From contig CAMLLD010000133.1 of NCBI GenBank assembly GCA_946480785.1, positions 1-8,029 on the forward strand: DNA of 8,029 bases, given 5' to 3'. This DNA comes from an uncultured Blastocatellia bacterium. GTDB taxonomy: Bacteria > Acidobacteriota > Blastocatellia > Pyrinomonadales > Pyrinomonadaceae. Shown here one piece after another: positions 6,473 through 8,029 of the stretch; position 1 is the first letter of the stretch, and each line of letters opens with the position of its first letter. Both the position numbers and the translations under genes were made by a program. Under the pieces are notes generated by a model. That model made no database searches. It saw only the letters and a program-made list of their open reading frames with translations, and was not told the origin of the DNA.

Positions 6473-7942
6473 ATGTCGAACTTTAGAACGATCACGCTAC
6501 TCGTGTGTCTGCTGTTGGCGGCAACGTCCACAATCGCACAACAGAAAGCCGGCACTCTGAAGCTCAGGCCTTACACGTTTGAAAACGCGAAGGGCGAAAA
6601 GGTCGACGCCGAGTTCGGCACGCTCTTCGTTCCCGAGAACCGCAGCAAGCCCGACAGCAACCTAATCGAGCTCGCGTTCGTGCGTTTCAAGAGCACGGCG
6701 AAGAATCCCGGCGCGCCGATCGTTTATCTTGCAGGTGGACCAGGTGGTTCGGGAATCTACACCGCGAAGGGCTCGCGCTTTCCTTTGTTCATGGCCTTGC
6801 GCGAAGTGGCGGACGTGATTGCCTTCGATCAGCGCGGCACCGGTTATTCCAAGCCCGATCTCAACTGCTACGAACAACTCGCCCTCCCGCTCGCCGTCGT
6901 TCCATCACGCGAAGCGGCGCTCAACGAGCTACGCAAAAATGCACGCGGCTGCATCGAATACTGGCGCGACGTGCAACGCGTTGATCTAACCGGCTACAAC
7001 ACCAACGAAAGCGCCGACGATCTCGAAGATCTGCGCGAGGCGCTCGGCGCGAAACAGATCAGTCTCTGGTCGATCAGCTACGGCACACACCTCGCGCTTG
7101 CCACGATTCGCCGTCATCCGCAGAGCATTCAGCGCGCGATTCTCGCCGGCACCGAAGGTCCGGACCACACTTACAAGCTGCCGAGCAACATTCAAAAGCA
7201 TCTCGAAGATCTCGCCGCCGTGATCAAGGCCGACCCCGAGATCGGCAAAGACATTCCCGACTTCCTCGGCCTCATGAAATCCGTCTTCGATCGACTCGAC
7301 GCGCAACCGCAGACGGTCGAGATCGTCGATCCGCGCACCAAACAGAACGTGAAAGTAATCGTCAACAAGTTCGTCTTGCAGTACATCGTCGCGAACAACA
7401 TCGGCACGACGGTGACGGCGAGCTTCCCGGCGCTCTTCTATCGCGCCTCAAAGGGCGATTTCACCAATCCCGCGCAAGTCTGGTTGAACCAGACGCGCGA
7501 CGGCATCGGTAACGCGATGTCTTACATGATGGATTGTGCTTCGGGTCAGACCGCCGCGCGCCGCGAACGCATCGCGCGCGAAGCAAAAGGCACGCTGCTC
7601 GAAGACATCTTCAATTTTCCGTTTCCGGAGATTTGTGAAGAGTGGAAGGCGCCCGATCTCGGCGACGAATTTCGTTCGCTCGTGAAAGCAAACGTGCCGG
7701 TGCTCTTCATCAGCGGCACTCTCGACGCGCGCACTCCGATCAGCAACGCCGAGGAGTATCGCGCCGGTTTCCCCAACAGCACGCACATCATCATCGACGG
7801 CGCGGTCCATAGCGATCCGCTGTTTCTCTCCTCCCCAAAAATCAAGGAAGGGATGCTGGAATTTCTGAAGGGCCAACCGGTAACCGTCACGAGGATCTCC
7901 GCGCCACCGATGAAGTTCACCCCACTCGTCCAGCAAAAGTAA
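6473..7942 (+). CDS. Secreted alpha/beta hydrolase, S33 / TAP-like peptidase family
   Basis: This 489-residue protein has a signal peptide (hydrophobic 7-19, likely cleavage after TIA at 22), so it acts outside the cytoplasm; the residues after the predicted cut are Gln-Gln, with no lipobox. Hydrolase motifs in order are the oxyanion loop GGPGGSG (88-94), FDQRGTGYSKP (118-128), nucleophile elbow SISYG (200-204, Ser202; the usual first Gly is Ser), acid GTLDARTP (415-422, Asp418) and base GAVHSDP (443-449, His446). The last two lie in the C-terminal TAP-like part. Relatives include proline iminopeptidases and Streptomyces tripeptidyl aminopeptidases, so a peptidase or amidohydrolase activity is likely; an esterase cannot be excluded. 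Start ATG 6473 has GAGG at 6463-6466 and lies 11 nt after the M56 stop. It is therefore probably the effector gene of this operon. Four cysteines (132, 160, 355, 388) may form disulfides. Confidence 0.92.
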   Translation: MSNFRTITLLVCLLLAATSTIAQQKAGTLKLRPYTFENAKGEKVDAEFGTLFVPENRSKPDSNLIELAFVRFKSTAKNPGAPIVYLAGGPGGSGIYTAKGSRFPLFMALREVADVIAFDQRGTGYSKPDLNCYEQLALPLAVVPSREAALNELRKNARGCIEYWRDVQRVDLTGYNTNESADDLEDLREALGAKQISLWSISYGTHLALATIRRHPQSIQRAILAGTEGPDHTYKLPSNIQKHLEDLAAVIKADPEIGKDIPDFLGLMKSVFDRLDAQPQTVEIVDPRTKQNVKVIVNKFVLQYIVANNIGTTVTASFPALFYRASKGDFTNPAQVWLNQTRDGIGNAMSYMMDCASGQTAARRERIAREAKGTLLEDIFNFPFPEICEEWKAPDLGDEFRSLVKANVPVLFISGTLDARTPISNAEEYRAGFPNSTHIIIDGAVHSDPLFLSSPKIKEGMLEFLKGQPVTVTRISAPPMKFTPLVQQK

Positions 7943-7960
7943 ATCTCTTTGACCGCTTCC

Positions 7961-7993
7961 CACAGACGCCGCGGGGTGATGTAAAAGTCTGTG
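7961..7993. repeat. Inverted repeat downstream of the hydrolase gene
   Basis: CACAGAC (7961-7967) and GTCTGTG (7987-7993) are perfectly complementary over 7 bp around a 19-nt spacer. The sequence after it is TGTAAAAA, with no T-tract, so it is a poor intrinsic terminator on the + strand. It could be an operator for a gene beyond the window, a weak RNA hairpin, or chance. The rest of 7943-8029 shows no gene. Confidence 0.4.
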
Positions 7994-8029
7994 TGTAAAA
8001 AGCAAGAGGGTGTAAGTTGGTTAGTGACC

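Overview
The window reads as a fragment of a GC-rich bacterial chromosome, with all seven convincing genes on the + strand. Nothing in it fixes the taxon. A BlaI/M56 pair whose M56 protein ends in HEAT repeats, next to paired ABC-2 export operons and a secreted TAP-like hydrolase, would fit Acidobacteriota (Blastocatellia-like) or a neighbouring soil phylum. That placement is inference from gene content, not from a marker gene.

Region 1 (1-60) is the visible end of a short tandem array: three 20-bp units, each with a GCGCC-TTC-GGCGC hairpin, ending 2 nt before the first start codon. The array may continue upstream of the window.

Region 2 (62-4148) is a tight five-gene operon: a small four-helix membrane protein of unknown function, ABC ATPase 1, ABC-2 permease 1, ABC ATPase 2 and ABC-2 permease 2. 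The genes overlap by 14 nt or are separated by 5-12 nt. It most likely encodes one or two ABC-2 type exporters at the inner membrane. The substrate cannot be read from the sequence.

Region 3 (4149-4243) is the only real regulatory intergenic stretch. It holds a TTGACA / TATACC promoter bracketed by two related inverted repeats (ACTAAA-GT-TTTAGT and a degenerate copy). These are probably BlaI-family operators. The first overlaps the -35 box; the second covers the predicted transcription start and touches the ribosome binding site.

Region 4 (4244-7942) is the operon driven by that promoter: a BlaI/MecI-family repressor, a BlaR1-like membrane metalloprotease (M56), and a secreted S33/TAP-like alpha/beta hydrolase. 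In the M56 protein the penicillin-binding sensor domain of classical BlaR1 is replaced by an Ala/Thr-rich linker and about five HEAT repeats. The probable logic is that the M56 protein senses something through its exported HEAT domain, its cytoplasmic zinc protease is activated, BlaI is inactivated (directly or indirectly), and the operon including the hydrolase is derepressed. The architecture is the most interesting thing here. The signal and the hydrolase substrate are unknown.

Region 5 (7943-8029) is non-coding as far as can be seen and holds one 7-bp inverted repeat of uncertain meaning.
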